Below are positions 1 through 10,341 of a stretch of DNA of 64,000 nt, one piece after another (within the stretch, counting starts at the first letter, position 1; the number at the start of each line of letters is the position of its first letter). Source of the stretch: Synechococcus sp. PROS-U-1 (GTDB taxonomy: Bacteria > Cyanobacteriota > Cyanobacteriia > PCC-6307 > Cyanobiaceae); assembly GCF_014279755.1 (NCBI RefSeq), contig NZ_CP047951.1:1-64000 (forward strand). Direction: 5' to 3'. The translations under genes were made by a program, and so were the position numbers. The notes under the pieces were generated by a model. The model had not been told where the DNA came from and searched no databases. It worked only from the letters and a program-made list of their open reading frames with translations.

Positions 1-18
1 TTCGAGAGGCTTTACCCC

Positions 19-27
19 TTTTCCCCA
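19..27 (+). other. Single near-match to a cyanobacterial DnaA box
   Basis: TTTTCCCCA differs at one position from TTTTCCACA, the DnaA box usual in cyanobacteria. It lies about 150 bases before dnaN, where the cyanobacterial origin is often placed. One imperfect copy is weak evidence, and the rest of bases 1-173 shows only a T-rich patch (about 43-63) that may hold the dnaN promoter. Confidence 0.15.
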
Positions 28-173
28 GGCCCTACTACGACTGTTTTAGTTCTTGTTTTTTAAATCCATAAGAACCAAACAGCCGAACAGAGAATCCCGT
101 TGTGCTGGCCATTGCGCTTCCCCTCAGCCTGTGAAACCGTGGGACACCTCAGCGCGCTCAGGTCGTCAGGACG

Positions 174-1334
174 ATGAAGGTGGTCTGTTCACAGTCCGAA
201 CTGAATGGCGCCCTTCAGTTGGTGAGCCGTGCGGTCGCCACACGCCCCACCCATCCGGTGTTGGCCAATGTGTTGCTCACCGCCGATGCAGGGAGCAATC
301 GCCTCAGCCTCACGGGGTTCGATCTGAGCCTCGGGATTCAGACCTCTCTCGCTGCGAGCGTGGAAACCAGCGGCGCCATCACGCTTCCGGCTCGGTTGCT
401 CGGTGAGATTGTGTCCCGTTTGTCGAGCGATTCTCCAGTCACGCTTGCCGTTGAGGATTCCGGTGAGCAGGTTCAGCTCACCAGCCTGAGCGGCAGTTAT
501 CAGATGCGCGGTATGAGCGCTGATGACTACCCCGACCTCCCCATGGTGGAGAGCGGCATGACGCTCAAGCTGCAGCCTGAACGGTTGGTGCAGGCGCTCA
601 AGGGCACCCTGTTCGCTAGCAGTGGTGATGAGGCGAAGCAACTGCTCACCGGTGTGCATCTGAAGTTCAACGAGCGGGCTCTGGAAGCTGCTGCCACCGA
701 TGGGCATCGCCTTGCTGTGCTGCACGTTGACGACGCTCTGCAGGACGCGGCCGTGGTCGACGCCGCAGTGGATGAGCAAGGTTTCGCGGTGACGCTCCCG
801 GCACGTTCTCTGCGGGAGGTTGAGCGGCTGATGGCGTCGTGGCGATCTGATGAGCCTGTCAGTTTGTTCTGTGATCGCGGTCAGGTGGTGTTTCTCGCCG
901 CAGACCAGATGGTGACAAGCCGCACGCTGGAGGGCACCTATCCCAATTACGGGCAACTGATTCCAGATGGTTTTACGCGAACGTTCGGGATGGATCGTCG
1001 TGCCCTAATCGCCGCCTTGGAACGCATTGCTGTTCTCGCTGATCAACACAACAACGTTGTGAAGTTCAGCAGTCAGCCTGAAGACGGTGTTGTGCAGATC
1101 AGCGCTGATGCGCAGGATGTGGGCAGTGGCTCCGAGTCGCTTCCCGCCAACCTTGAGGGTGACGCCATGCAGATTGCCTTCAACGTTCGATACCTGCTGG
1201 ACGGCCTGAAGGCCATGGGGACGGATCGGATTGTTCTGCATTGCAATGCCCCCACTACACCGGCTGTGCTTCGTTCCGATGAAGCGCCTGAAGCCTTCAC
1301 CTATCTGGTGATGCCTGTTCAGATTCGTTCCTGA
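174..1334 (+). CDS. dnaN: DNA polymerase III beta subunit (sliding clamp)
   Basis: The 386-residue protein matches the length and three-domain layout of the bacterial beta clamp, which encircles DNA and tethers the replicative polymerase. The N-terminus begins with the typical MKVVCSQSELNGAL pattern, and the C-terminus ends in the family's YLVMPVQIR tail, part of the region that binds clamp partners. The ATG is preceded by AGGA at the right distance. The next gene starts one base after the stop, so the two are probably co-transcribed. The dnaN-unknown-purL-purF-gyrA order is typical of marine Synechococcus and Prochlorococcus. Confidence 0.97.
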   Translation: MKVVCSQSELNGALQLVSRAVATRPTHPVLANVLLTADAGSNRLSLTGFDLSLGIQTSLAASVETSGAITLPARLLGEIVSRLSSDSPVTLAVEDSGEQVQLTSLSGSYQMRGMSADDYPDLPMVESGMTLKLQPERLVQALKGTLFASSGDEAKQLLTGVHLKFNERALEAAATDGHRLAVLHVDDALQDAAVVDAAVDEQGFAVTLPARSLREVERLMASWRSDEPVSLFCDRGQVVFLAADQMVTSRTLEGTYPNYGQLIPDGFTRTFGMDRRALIAALERIAVLADQHNNVVKFSSQPEDGVVQISADAQDVGSGSESLPANLEGDAMQIAFNVRYLLDGLKAMGTDRIVLHCNAPTTPAVLRSDEAPEAFTYLVMPVQIRS

Positions 1335-1335
1335 T

Positions 1336-2094
1336 GTGTCGCTTCCGGATCAGCTTCTCCTCAGCGATCTTCTGAGTCATACCGTCCGTTGTGATCTGGG
1401 CTTGGATCACGGGCCTGGGGTGATGGCCTGGATGCATCCCCCTGTGCATCGGCTGTTGGGTTGGGTCAGCCGACCGTCCGCGCTGCGCATGTCGCGTGAT
1501 GTCTGGCGTTTGAACCAGTGTTGTGGTTTCACGGATCAGCAAGTGTTTGTGCGTGGCGAACCTGCGGTCACTGATCAGGCAACGCTGGAGCGCTTGCCAA
1601 CGTTGCTGGATGCAGCATTGCTGGATCGCAACGCTGAACGGATCGGCAGCGTTGTGGATCTCGATTTCCGCCCAGCGGATGGAGTGATTCTTCACTACCT
1701 GATCGCGCGCAGCGACCCGCGACTGCCAGGGAGTTCCCGATGGCGTTTGGCTCCAGATCGCATCCTTGACCAGCAACCTGGCCAGATTCAAACGGGCCTG
1801 ATGGGGTTGGATGATCTGCCCATGGCCCGCGCCAGCGTCCGCCAGGATTTGCTCCAACGCACCCAACGCTGGCGGGACCAGTTGCGCACCATGGGCGACC
1901 GTGCCGGCGATCGACTCGAGGGTTGGTTGGAGGACTCGCCCATGGATGACTTGCGCCCAGAGACCATTCGCTCCTCACCCGGGAACGCCGAACCAGAGGC
2001 TGCCTCTCAGGCTGAGGCTGAGGTCTGGGATGACGACAGCTGGGAGGAAACCCGGTCTCCCCGTCGCCGTCAGGACGAGGACCCCTGGGTCTGA
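1336..2094 (+). CDS. PRC-barrel-like protein of unknown function
   Basis: This 252-residue soluble protein starts with GTG one base after the dnaN stop. The middle section (about residues 85-150, around [17 protein letters not shown] and [11 protein letters not shown]) resembles the beta-rich PRC-barrel fold found in cyanobacterial proteins that bind RNA or photosystem parts. The C-terminal third is charged and low in complexity, with acidic and RSPRRR stretches, and is probably disordered. There is no signal peptide or membrane segment. A gene at this position is conserved in marine picocyanobacteria. The function is unknown, and the domain call is by pattern only. Confidence 0.8.
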   Translation: MSLPDQLLLSDLLSHTVRCDLGLDHGPGVMAWMHPPVHRLLGWVSRPSALRMSRDVWRLNQCCGFTDQQVFVRGEPAVTDQATLERLPTLLDAALLDRNAERIGSVVDLDFRPADGVILHYLIARSDPRLPGSSRWRLAPDRILDQQPGQIQTGLMGLDDLPMARASVRQDLLQRTQRWRDQLRTMGDRAGDRLEGWLEDSPMDDLRPETIRSSPGNAEPEAASQAEAEVWDDDSWEETRSPRRRQDEDPWV

Positions 2095-2134
2095 CGGTCG
2101 GTCGGCAACACTGGGGGCAGGTGCTCCGCGATTC

Positions 2135-4441
2135 GTGGTTTCCTCCCCTGCGTACGACATAGCTGCAGCCCTGAAGCAGGAAGGGCTCAAGCCCAGTGAC
2201 TGGGATGAGATCTGTCGGCGGCTCGGTCGTGAGCCGAACCGAGCTGAGTTGGGCATGTTCGGTGTGATGTGGTCTGAACACTGCTGCTATCGCAATTCCA
2301 GGCCGTTGCTAAGTGGTTTCCCAACTGAGGGACCTCGCATTTTGGTGGGACCCGGAGAAAATGCCGGAGTGGTCGACCTCGGAGGGGGGCATCGGTTGGC
2401 CTTCAAGATCGAAAGCCATAACCATCCCTCTGCTGTCGAACCCTTTCAGGGAGCGGCAACAGGGGTGGGCGGGATCCTGCGTGACATCTTCACGATGGGT
2501 GCGCGTCCGATCGCGTTGCTGAATGCCCTGCGCTTTGGTCCTCTCGAGGACCCCGCCAACGTCGGCTTGATGGAGGGAGTGGTGGCTGGCATTGCCCACT
2601 ACGGCAATTGCGTTGGTGTGCCGACGGTGGGTGGTGAGGTCGCCTTTGACCCGTCCTATTCCGGCAATCCGCTGGTGAATGCCATGGCCCTCGGTCTGAT
2701 GGAGACCGAGGAGATCGTTAAATCCGGAGCGATCGGTGTTGGGAATCCCGTGGTGTATGTGGGCAGCACCACAGGCCGGGACGGCATGGGGGGAGCCAGC
2801 TTCGCCAGCGCTGAGCTCAGCGCTGACTCACTCGATGACCGACCCGCTGTTCAAGTGGGTGACCCTTTTCTTGAGAAAGGGCTGATCGAAGCCTGTCTTG
2901 AGGCATTCGCCAGTGGTGATGTGGTGGCAGCGCAGGACATGGGCGCCGCTGGTCTCACCTGCAGCTGTTCGGAAATGGCCGCCAAAGGGGGCCTGGGGGT
3001 GGAACTGGATCTGGATCGGGTTCCAGCTCGTGAAACCGGGATGACGGCCTACGAGTTCCTGTTGTCGGAATCCCAGGAACGCATGTTGTTTGTGGTGAAG
3101 GCCGGGCGGGAGGAGGCGTTGATGCAGCGGTTCCGTCGCTGGGGACTGCAGGCGGCGGTCGTGGGGAAGGTGTTGCAGGAACCGATTGTTCGGGTCTTGC
3201 ATCACGGTTCCGTCGCCGCTGAGGTGCCGGCCACGGCTCTTGCCGATGACACCCCGATCGAAAAACATGCCCTGTTGCAGGAGCCTCCAGCGGACCTTCA
3301 GGTGCTCTGGACCTGGACCGAGCAGGAGCTTCCGGAGCTGAGCGATGCCGCTGCGGCACTGCTGCAGCTGCTGGATGATCCCACCATCGCGAGCAAGCAT
3401 TGGGTTCACCGTCAGTACGACCAGCAAGTGCTGGCCAACACGGTGGCGTCGTCCGGTGCTGCCGATGCAGCTGTGGTGCGGCTGAGACCTCAGCAGGGGC
3501 AAGGATCCATGGCTGCATCCAACCGTGGTGTCGCCGCCACCGTGGACTGCCCCAACCGTTGGGTTGCGCTTGACCCCGAACGTGGTGCCCAGGCGGCCGT
3601 CGCCGAAGCGGCACGCAACTTGAGTTGTGTGGGGGCTGAACCCCTGGCGGTGACCGACAACCTCAATTTCCCGTCACCGGAAACGCCGAAGGGGTTCTGG
3701 CAGTTGGCCATGGCCTGTCGGGGGATTTCCGACGCCTGTCGTGCCCTGAACACCCCTGTCACTGGCGGCAACGTCTCGCTGTACAACGAGACCAAACAGG
3801 ATGACGGCACGATGCAACCAATCCATCCCACGCCGGTGATCGGCATGGTTGGTTGTGTCGACGACATCAGTCGTGTGACCGGCTTGGCCTGGCGGCAGCC
3901 CGGTGACTTGATCTTTCTCATTGGCGTTCCGCCGGATGATGTTGCGGATCCCAGCCTTGGTTTGGCGGGCAGTGCCTATCAGCAGCAGAGCCTCGGGTCT
4001 TTGGCAGGACGCCCTCCCCAGACTGATCTCGCCGCCGAAGCCGCTGTGGGGCGTGTGGTTCGTGAGGCCATCGCTCAGGGTTTGCTGGCCTCTGCCCACG
4101 ACTGCAGTGATGGCGGTCTCGCTGTGGCGTTGGCTGAATCCTGCATCGCTTCTGATCTCGGCATCAACGTGACCCTGTCGACAGGTTCGGCGCGTCTGGA
4201 CCGGGCGTTGTTCGCGGAAGGCGGCAGTCGGGTCATTGTTTCTGTGAATGCAGCGGGCCTCCCTGCTTGGGAGCAGTTGATCGAGGCCAATTCAGTCTTG
4301 TCCGTCACCCCGCTTGGCAGTGTCACAGCGGAGCCTCGTGTGATCATCCAATCTCAATCTGCTGTTCAGCTTGATCTTGAGGTTGAACGTTGTGCAGCTG
4401 TCTTCCGTGATGCGTTGCCCCGACGGATTCATTCGGAGTGA
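2135..4441 (+). CDS. purL: Phosphoribosylformylglycinamidine synthase subunit PurL
   Basis: PurL catalyses ATP-dependent amidation of FGAR to FGAM, the fourth step of purine synthesis. The 768 residues fit the small-type PurL that works with separate PurS and PurQ subunits, which are not in this window. Visible signatures are [20 protein letters not shown] near the N-terminus and the [21 protein letters not shown] nucleotide-binding stretch. I chose GTG at 2135 because the reading frame continues upstream only through the preceding gene in another frame, and [14 protein letters not shown] resembles family N-termini. purF follows after 61 bases that contain a perfect hairpin. Confidence 0.95.
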   Translation: MVSSPAYDIAAALKQEGLKPSDWDEICRRLGREPNRAELGMFGVMWSEHCCYRNSRPLLSGFPTEGPRILVGPGENAGVVDLGGGHRLAFKIESHNHPSAVEPFQGAATGVGGILRDIFTMGARPIALLNALRFGPLEDPANVGLMEGVVAGIAHYGNCVGVPTVGGEVAFDPSYSGNPLVNAMALGLMETEEIVKSGAIGVGNPVVYVGSTTGRDGMGGASFASAELSADSLDDRPAVQVGDPFLEKGLIEACLEAFASGDVVAAQDMGAAGLTCSCSEMAAKGGLGVELDLDRVPARETGMTAYEFLLSESQERMLFVVKAGREEALMQRFRRWGLQAAVVGKVLQEPIVRVLHHGSVAAEVPATALADDTPIEKHALLQEPPADLQVLWTWTEQELPELSDAAAALLQLLDDPTIASKHWVHRQYDQQVLANTVASSGAADAAVVRLRPQQGQGSMAASNRGVAATVDCPNRWVALDPERGAQAAVAEAARNLSCVGAEPLAVTDNLNFPSPETPKGFWQLAMACRGISDACRALNTPVTGGNVSLYNETKQDDGTMQPIHPTPVIGMVGCVDDISRVTGLAWRQPGDLIFLIGVPPDDVADPSLGLAGSAYQQQSLGSLAGRPPQTDLAAEAAVGRVVREAIAQGLLASAHDCSDGGLAVALAESCIASDLGINVTLSTGSARLDRALFAEGGSRVIVSVNAAGLPAWEQLIEANSVLSVTPLGSVTAEPRVIIQSQSAVQLDLEVERCAAVFRDALPRRIHSE

Positions 4442-4445
4442 TTGA

Positions 4446-4462
4446 GTCAGGCGTTGCCTGAC
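4446..4462 (+). terminator. Hairpin between purL and purF (terminator or attenuator-like)
   Basis: GTCAGGC and GCCTGAC form a perfect 7-bp stem around a 3-base loop, starting four bases after the purL stop. What follows is pyrimidine-rich (about 4470-4488) but is not a clean T run. It may be a partial terminator, or an mRNA stabilising or processing element that sets purL against purF levels. Confidence 0.45.
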
Positions 4463-4502
4463 GGCCGATTCTCTTCCTTTTCTTTCTGGCTACGGATTCA
4501 TC

Positions 4503-5960
4503 ATGTGCGGCATTATCGGCATGTTCTGTGTTGACTCTGTCAACCAACAGATCTACGACAATCTGCTTCTTCTTCAGCACCGTGGGCAGGATTCGGCTGG
4601 GATTGTCACGATGGACAATCACACGTTCCATGTGCACAAACAAAAGGGACGTGTGCGTGAAGCATTTCGCACCCGAGACATGCGAAAGCTTTTGGGCAAT
4701 GCTGGTATTGGTCATGTTCGTTATGCGACTCGTGGTGCCGCGGCATCAGAAGAGGAAGTTCAGCCCTTTTATGTGAATGCTCCCTATGGCATCACTTTTG
4801 TTCATAACGGCAATCTCACTAACACTCATCAGCTTGAGCAGGATCTGTTCAGGATTGATCGTCGTCACACCAATTCGACGAGCGATACGGAGATGTTGCT
4901 CAATGTATTGGCTACCGAGGTTCAATCTCAACTGACTGGACGAGATCTGACGCCGGATCAATTGTTTAATGCGGTGTCATCTCTGCATCATCGCGTTCAG
5001 GGGTCTTATGCGGCCATTGCTTTGATTGCGGGCCATGGAATGCTGGCCTTCCGTGATCCCTATGGAATTCGTCCCCTGATTCTCGGTAGGCGTTTGTCCG
5101 AGCAGGGTTGTGAGGAGTGGATTGTTGCCAGTGAGTCGCTGGTGATTGAAAACAGTGGCTACGAGATCGTTCGCGATGTGGATCCTGGTGAGGCTGTTTT
5201 TATCGACCTCGATGCCAATTTGTATCAGCGCCAGTGCGCCGATTCTCCTCGTTTGATTCCCTGTGCTTTTGAGTATGTCTATCTGGCACGTCCGGATTCT
5301 GTAATGAACGGTATTTCGGTTTATGAGTCGCGTTTAAGGATGGGCGATCGTCTCGCTCAAACCATTTCCGAAGCATTGCCGGCTGGTGATATTGATGTTG
5401 TGATGCCGATTCCTGATTCAGCCAGGCCGTCCGCAATGCAGGTCGCCAAGCAATTGGGTCTTGACTATCGCGAAGGTTTTTACAAGAACCGCTATGTCGG
5501 TCGAACCTTCATCATGCCGGGTCAGGCTGAACGAAAAAAATCAGTGCGGCAGAAACTCAATGCTCTTGGCACCGAATTTGCAGGGAAGAATGTTTTGATT
5601 GTCGATGATTCAATTGTTCGTGGTACCACCTCTCGCGAAATTGTTCAGATGGCCCGCAGCGCCGGTGCTAACAAGGTGACCTTTACATCGGCGGCTCCAC
5701 CTGTCCGCTATCCCAATGTTTATGGGATCAACATGCCGACGCGGGCGGAACTTCTTGCCCATGGCCGAACTGTTGATGATATTTCAGATGTTCTTGGGGC
5801 TGATCATGTTGTCTATCAGACCGTTGAAAACTTGCTTGAAAGCATTGTGCAAAATACTGAAATCAAAGATCTTGAGATGTCTTGTTTTGATGGTCACTAT
5901 GTGACCGGTGGTATTGATGAAGAGTATTTCAAATGGTTGGAGCAGAATTGCAGCTCTTGA
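4503..5960 (+). CDS. purF: Amidophosphoribosyltransferase
   Basis: PurF makes 5-phosphoribosylamine from PRPP and glutamine, the committed step of purine synthesis. The N-terminus MCGIIGMF puts the nucleophilic cysteine at position 2, so no propeptide is needed beyond Met removal. The glutaminase signature LLLLQHRGQDSAGI and the PRPP loop NVLIVDDSIVRGTTSREI are intact. Of the four Fe-S cysteines of the Bacillus-type enzyme, I see likely equivalents of only two (in IPCAFEY and MSCFDGHY). The gene is markedly poorer in GC than its neighbours. Its stop directly abuts the convergent topoisomerase gene, with no base between. Confidence 0.96.
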   Translation: MCGIIGMFCVDSVNQQIYDNLLLLQHRGQDSAGIVTMDNHTFHVHKQKGRVREAFRTRDMRKLLGNAGIGHVRYATRGAAASEEEVQPFYVNAPYGITFVHNGNLTNTHQLEQDLFRIDRRHTNSTSDTEMLLNVLATEVQSQLTGRDLTPDQLFNAVSSLHHRVQGSYAAIALIAGHGMLAFRDPYGIRPLILGRRLSEQGCEEWIVASESLVIENSGYEIVRDVDPGEAVFIDLDANLYQRQCADSPRLIPCAFEYVYLARPDSVMNGISVYESRLRMGDRLAQTISEALPAGDIDVVMPIPDSARPSAMQVAKQLGLDYREGFYKNRYVGRTFIMPGQAERKKSVRQKLNALGTEFAGKNVLIVDDSIVRGTTSREIVQMARSAGANKVTFTSAAPPVRYPNVYGINMPTRAELLAHGRTVDDISDVLGADHVVYQTVENLLESIVQNTEIKDLEMSCFDGHYVTGGIDEEYFKWLEQNCSS

Positions 5961-8429
5961 TCAGGGGGACGTTTGAATGGTGTTGATCACATCAACGATT
6001 GTTTCTCCATCTTGAAGAGGAGTTTGTTCAATCAGTTTTTCTCCAGGTTGTGAGATGTTCAGTTCTTCTGGATCCAGGCGCCCGTGACGGTCCTTGCTGG
6101 TGCGCAGTCCTGCAAGCCCGGTCCCATCGCTCATTCCCACAAGACGATCAGATTTGGCATCAACCTGAACGGCCATGCTGCCGAGATCACCCCGTTGGTT
6201 GTATCTCAGGCCTGAGCAATCGATTCGTCCGATCAACCCCCGTTGGCTGACGAGCATCACTGGTGTCTGTTCTGTGCAGGCGGCTCCAATGATTTGTTCC
6301 CCGGGGAGCAATCGCATCGTCATCGGTCCCTGTGCCAATCGACCCATCAACGGCAGCGAATCCTCGGTAATTCGCAGTCGCAGCAGGCGTCCGATATCGC
6401 TGATCAGCACGAGTGTTCCCTGGTCGCGGCAGATCACCGCACCGTTGAGCTCGACGCTTTCCTTCAGTTTGAGAACGCTGGTGGCTCGACCGGAGAGATC
6501 CACCACCTCGCTGAGGGGAAGTCGTTTGAAGCGACCATCGCTGCTCAGCAAGCCGAGACTGAGTTCATCGGTGGCCTGGCTGGGCAGTGACAGCAGGGAG
6601 ACGATGCGGTCTCCGTCGAGGCCGGTGGGAAGGAAACGCTCGATTGGTCCGGGCTGTTGTCCGGCGAATTCCCAGCGAACTTGAGCAATGCGGCCGCCGG
6701 CACTCACCGCCAGCAATCGCGGTGGTGGTTCGATCGGCAGGATCACCTGAGCCGGGGAGGGTGCATCGCCAATGGGGCAAGGATCATTCAGATGCAGGCG
6801 ACCGAGCACCTGAGGCGTGACGATTTTCACTTGTCCATCGGCCTGGATCAGCACGCGACCATCTCCAGGTAGTGCGGCCAGGGCCTGTTGACGCAGGAGT
6901 TCCGTGTTGGGGCGTTGGCTGGCTGCCCGTTCGGCCATCAGGGCGTCGCCTCCTTCCACCAGACGGGTTCGACGGGGGGTGTTGAAGCGTTTCTTCAATC
7001 CCTTGAGTTCCGTGACCATCGCGTCCAGCAGTTGATCCCGGTTGTCCAGGAGCAACTTCAGGCGTTGCCGTTCTGTCCGCAGTTCGTCCAGTTCCTGTCG
7101 CAGACTTTCCTGCTCGAGTCCGGTGAGGCGTCTCAGGGGCATCGCCAACACCGCATCGGCCTGCCGTTCGCTGAGGTCGAGTCGCACCATCAAGCTGGCG
7201 CGGGCGGAGGCGGCGTCATTGGCCTCCTGAATCATGGCGATCACAGCTTGAAGATTGTTCAGGGCTGTGATCAGTCCTTGCACCACCTCAAGCCGGTCTT
7301 CGGTCTTGCGCAGGGCATGACTGGTGCGTCGGATCAGGGTCAGTTCCCTGAAATCGAGAAAGGTCTGCAGCAGTTGGCGCAAAGACAGCTGCAGGGGTTG
7401 TCCATCCACCAGCGCCAGCAGGATGGCTCCGAAGTTGCTCTGCAGCGCCGTTCGACGTTGCAAATCCTTCAGCACCTTCTCCGGATCGGCGTCGCGGCGC
7501 AGCTCCACCACAACACGCATGCCTTCGCGGTCGCTTTCGTCTCGGATGTCGGCGATTCCGCCAATTTTTCCGTCGTTGACGGATTCCGCCAGCTTTTCAA
7601 TCCAGCCGGCCTTGCTGAGCTGGTACGGCAGTTCCGTGACAACAACGGCATTGCGCTTGTGGCGTCCTTTGCCGGGTTGCACCTCTTCGGTGTGGGCGAC
7701 GCCGCGCATGGGGATGCTGCCGCGGCCATGCAGGTAGGTGTCTCGCAGGCCTGAGCTGATCAGCACCTCGCCGCCGGTGGGGAAGTCGGGCCCCGGAATC
7801 AGTTCCAGCAGTTTCTCGTCACTCAGTTCCGGCTTCCGGATCAGAGCGATGAGACCATCCACCACTTCTCCCAGGTTGTGTGGAGGGATGCTGGTGGCCA
7901 TGCCGACGGCGATGCCGGAGCAGCCGTTCAGCAGCAGGAAGGGAAGCTGGGCAGGAAGAACGGTGGGTTCCTGTTGGGATCCATCGAAGTTCGGCGCAAA
8001 ATCAACGGTGTCTTCACCGATCTCCTCAAGCATCGCCTGATGGGAGATGGGGGCCAGGCGGGTTTCGGTGTACCGCATCGCCGCCGGCGGGTCGTCGTCT
8101 ACCGAGCCGAAATTGCCGTGGCCGTCCAGCAGTGGGTGTCGGCTGGAGAAGGTCTGAACAAGGCGCACGAGGGCGTCATAGACCGCCTGATCACCGTGGG
8201 GGTGGTACTTGCCAAGCACATCACCAACGACCCTCGCGCATTTGCGATAAGGACGATCTGGGGTCAGCCCCAGTTCCTGCATCGCGTAAAGGATGCGTCG
8301 CTGCACGGGTTTGAGACCATCGCGTGCATCGGGCAACGCCCGACCCACGATCACGCTCATGGCGTATTCGAGGTAGGAGCGCTGCATCTCTTGATGCAGG
8401 GCGATCGGTTGAACGCGCTCCTCAGCCAT
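5961..8429 (-). CDS. gyrA/parC: Type IIA DNA topoisomerase subunit A (GyrA/ParC family)
   Basis: The 822-residue protein is a DNA-cleaving subunit of gyrase or topoisomerase IV. The N-terminal part has the family core ([27 protein letters not shown]), and the catalytic tyrosine is Y120 in [10 protein letters not shown] coiled coil lies around residues 370-480, and a beta-pinwheel-like C-terminal domain follows. I do not see the canonical GyrA box (QRRGGKG) in that domain; the nearest stretch is SQRGLIGR and YNQRGDLG. This favours a ParC-like or relaxed-function paralogue. Cyanobacteria usually have a second gyrA elsewhere. It is convergent with purF, and the ATG start is well supported. Confidence 0.92.
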   Translation of the reverse strand: MAEERVQPIALHQEMQRSYLEYAMSVIVGRALPDARDGLKPVQRRILYAMQELGLTPDRPYRKCARVVGDVLGKYHPHGDQAVYDALVRLVQTFSSRHPLLDGHGNFGSVDDDPPAAMRYTETRLAPISHQAMLEEIGEDTVDFAPNFDGSQQEPTVLPAQLPFLLLNGCSGIAVGMATSIPPHNLGEVVDGLIALIRKPELSDEKLLELIPGPDFPTGGEVLISSGLRDTYLHGRGSIPMRGVAHTEEVQPGKGRHKRNAVVVTELPYQLSKAGWIEKLAESVNDGKIGGIADIRDESDREGMRVVVELRRDADPEKVLKDLQRRTALQSNFGAILLALVDGQPLQLSLRQLLQTFLDFRELTLIRRTSHALRKTEDRLEVVQGLITALNNLQAVIAMIQEANDAASARASLMVRLDLSERQADAVLAMPLRRLTGLEQESLRQELDELRTERQRLKLLLDNRDQLLDAMVTELKGLKKRFNTPRRTRLVEGGDALMAERAASQRPNTELLRQQALAALPGDGRVLIQADGQVKIVTPQVLGRLHLNDPCPIGDAPSPAQVILPIEPPPRLLAVSAGGRIAQVRWEFAGQQPGPIERFLPTGLDGDRIVSLLSLPSQATDELSLGLLSSDGRFKRLPLSEVVDLSGRATSVLKLKESVELNGAVICRDQGTLVLISDIGRLLRLRITEDSLPLMGRLAQGPMTMRLLPGEQIIGAACTEQTPVMLVSQRGLIGRIDCSGLRYNQRGDLGSMAVQVDAKSDRLVGMSDGTGLAGLRTSKDRHGRLDPEELNISQPGEKLIEQTPLQDGETIVDVINTIQTSP

Positions 8430-8474
8430 TCGGTCCGTCGATCTCCGACCGCAAGGCGCTCAGCCTACAGATGA

Positions 8475-9356
8475 TCACTGGCTTTTCTTCCACGTCGCGT
8501 TGGCTTGTGCCCGTTCCACACTGTTGGTTAGTTCCGGCTCACTGAGCAATTGTGCCGTCGCTTCACGGATGCGACGACCCCACAGCTGTTCTGCTTGGTG
8601 CAACGGCAAGACGTAGTTGGGATTCTTGGCCAGTGCTGTGGAAGCCAGCTGAATCGCTTCTGTGTGCTCGCCCAGTTGATGTAGGGCTGCAGCCAGGGCC
8701 AGCATGGGTTCTGGATTGGCCTCCAACTTCAACACCCGGCGCCAGCGACGCACCGCCTCTTGACGCTGGCCCAGCTCATAAAGAACGAGAGCTTGGTTGT
8801 TTAAAGCTTCCCAGAACTCCGGCTTCAGTGCGGTGGCTTTTTCGAACGATTCAAGGGCTCGGGGCAGTTCGTCCTGCATGATCCTGGCGTTGCCGAGGTC
8901 GAAATAGGCCGCAGCGTTGTTCGGATCCAACTGGAGTCCGCGGGCAATCAACGGAACGGCATCATCCGGTCGCTCTGCCCGCAGGGCAATCGCTGCTTCG
9001 GCAAACCAAAGGCCGGCTTTTTCGGGATTGAGCTGCTTGGCGCGGGCCAGAGACCGGCTTGCATCCTTGAGGTCGTTGTTGCGGAGTTGTGCCTCCGCCA
9101 GGATCGACCAGAACCGTTCGTCATTCGGGTTGAGCCGGACCGCTAGAGCTGCGAGTCGAGCGGCATCCTTGGCTTGCCCCAGCTGAAGTAATTGCGCAGC
9201 GGTTCGCCCAATGCCGATCGATGAACCTTTGAGTTCCTCCTCTGTGGGCAGATAGACGTAGGGGATTAGGGCGTTGGCTGCTGGTGCGCCGAACCAACCG
9301 CCCAGGATGAGCAGTGCAACCGCCAGTGTTCGACTGAAGCGAATTCGACGCAGCAC
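8475..9356 (-). CDS. Exported TPR-repeat protein
   Basis: The product has 293 residues if started at GTG 9356. This start leaves no overlap with the upstream gene that ends at 9376. It also gives a clean signal peptide (basic MLRRIRFSR, hydrophobic core, cleavage after APAANA). About six tetratricopeptide repeats follow, for example around AARLAALAVRLNPNDERFW and AAYFDLGNARIMQDELPRALESF. TPR arrays are protein-docking scaffolds, so this one should act in the periplasm or thylakoid lumen, or membrane-anchored. Partners are unknown. It probably shares a transcript with queG. Confidence 0.85.
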   Translation of the reverse strand: MLRRIRFSRTLAVALLILGGWFGAPAANALIPYVYLPTEEELKGSSIGIGRTAAQLLQLGQAKDAARLAALAVRLNPNDERFWSILAEAQLRNNDLKDASRSLARAKQLNPEKAGLWFAEAAIALRAERPDDAVPLIARGLQLDPNNAAAYFDLGNARIMQDELPRALESFEKATALKPEFWEALNNQALVLYELGQRQEAVRRWRRVLKLEANPEPMLALAAALHQLGEHTEAIQLASTALAKNPNYVLPLHQAEQLWGRRIREATAQLLSEPELTNSVERAQANATWKKSQ

Positions 9357-9375
9357 TCGACCAACGTTGAAGTGG

Positions 9376-10341
9376 CTAAAGCGTAGGTGTGGGATCCGGT
9401 TGTGCCGCAGCGGCGTTGCGTCGCCACATCCAAGGTTTGATCCGTCGCAGTGCTGATCCCCGCAGGTTCTGATCCCAGACCTCGTCATCCCACTCCTGGA
9501 CGTTCTCTTGGCTCAGATTCAGAAGCCAAGGGCGTGGCTGCACCTCCGGATCGTTGCTGTGGGGCAAGGTTCGATGGTTCCAAGGGCAGACGTCTTGGCA
9601 GATGTCACATCCCGCCACCCAAGGCCCAAGAGCCGCTTGAATGTTCTCTGGTAATTCGTCTGCACGGTTTTCGATCGTGTGAAAGGCCAGGCAGCGCCTT
9701 GCATCCACCACAAAAGGTTCACGGATCGCATCCGTCGGGCAGGCATCGATGCAGGCTGTGCAGCGTCCACAGAGGCTTCGCGCTGGCGGGTCGGCGTCCA
9801 AGGGCTCTGTGATCAGGAGATGGCCGATCACCATCCATGAGCCCCGTTGGGGGTGAATCAGGTTGCTGTGCTTACCGATCCAGCCCAGCCCGGCTTCCTC
9901 GGCCCAGGCTTTGTCCAGCAGCGGTGCAGCGTCCACACAGGCCCGCCACCCACAGTCGGGCCGCTGTTCCGAAAGCCAACGACCGATCCGTCGGAGCCGT
10001 TGATCCACAACTCGGTGATAGTCCCGACCCCAGCCATAGCGGGCCACCTTGAGGGACTCTGGGGATGGCTTGGTGTTGACGTAGTAGTTGAGGCCGACGG
10101 CGAGCACGCTGTTGACCCCCTCCAACAGAAGCGTGGGATCTCGACGTCGGGGGGCCGCCATCCAGGCCATGTCGGCTTGATGCCCATGGTCCAACCAGCG
10201 CTGCAGGGCTTCGGTGCGCAGCTGCAGCCGTGGACTTCCAGGGATCCTGGCAATCCCAACCGGATTGAAGCCTTCTTCGGCGGCGCGGCGCTTCAGAGCC
10301 TTACTCAACCTCGTTTGTTGTTCGGTGACATGCCCCTTCAT
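9376..10341 (-). CDS. queG: Epoxyqueuosine reductase
   Basis: QueG reduces epoxyqueuosine to queuosine, the last step of the wobble-base modification in tRNAs with GUN anticodons. It uses cobalamin and two 4Fe-4S clusters. The 321 residues contain the N-terminal DUF1730-type domain and two ferredoxin-like cysteine sets, CGRCTACIDACP and CDICQDVCP. The cobalamin dependence fits the cbiD gene found later in this window. The start ATG at 10341 lies close to the divergent gene to the right. The TPR gene follows 19 bases downstream. Confidence 0.93.
   Translation of the reverse strand: MKGHVTEQQTRLSKALKRRAAEEGFNPVGIARIPGSPRLQLRTEALQRWLDHGHQADMAWMAAPRRRDPTLLLEGVNSVLAVGLNYYVNTKPSPESLKVARYGWGRDYHRVVDQRLRRIGRWLSEQRPDCGWRACVDAAPLLDKAWAEEAGLGWIGKHSNLIHPQRGSWMVIGHLLITEPLDADPPARSLCGRCTACIDACPTDAIREPFVVDARRCLAFHTIENRADELPENIQAALGPWVAGCDICQDVCPWNHRTLPHSNDPEVQPRPWLLNLSQENVQEWDDEVWDQNLRGSALRRIKPWMWRRNAAAAQPDPTPTL

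Noticed and set aside
1811-2134. Upstream extension of purL through the preceding gene
   Set aside because: Pro/Arg-rich out-of-frame sequence of the PRC-barrel-like gene; PurL similarity begins at 2135.
8431-8451. CGGTC...GACCG inverted repeat in front of gyrA/parC
   Set aside because: Five-base arms with an 11-base gap in GC-rich sequence are not distinguishable from chance.
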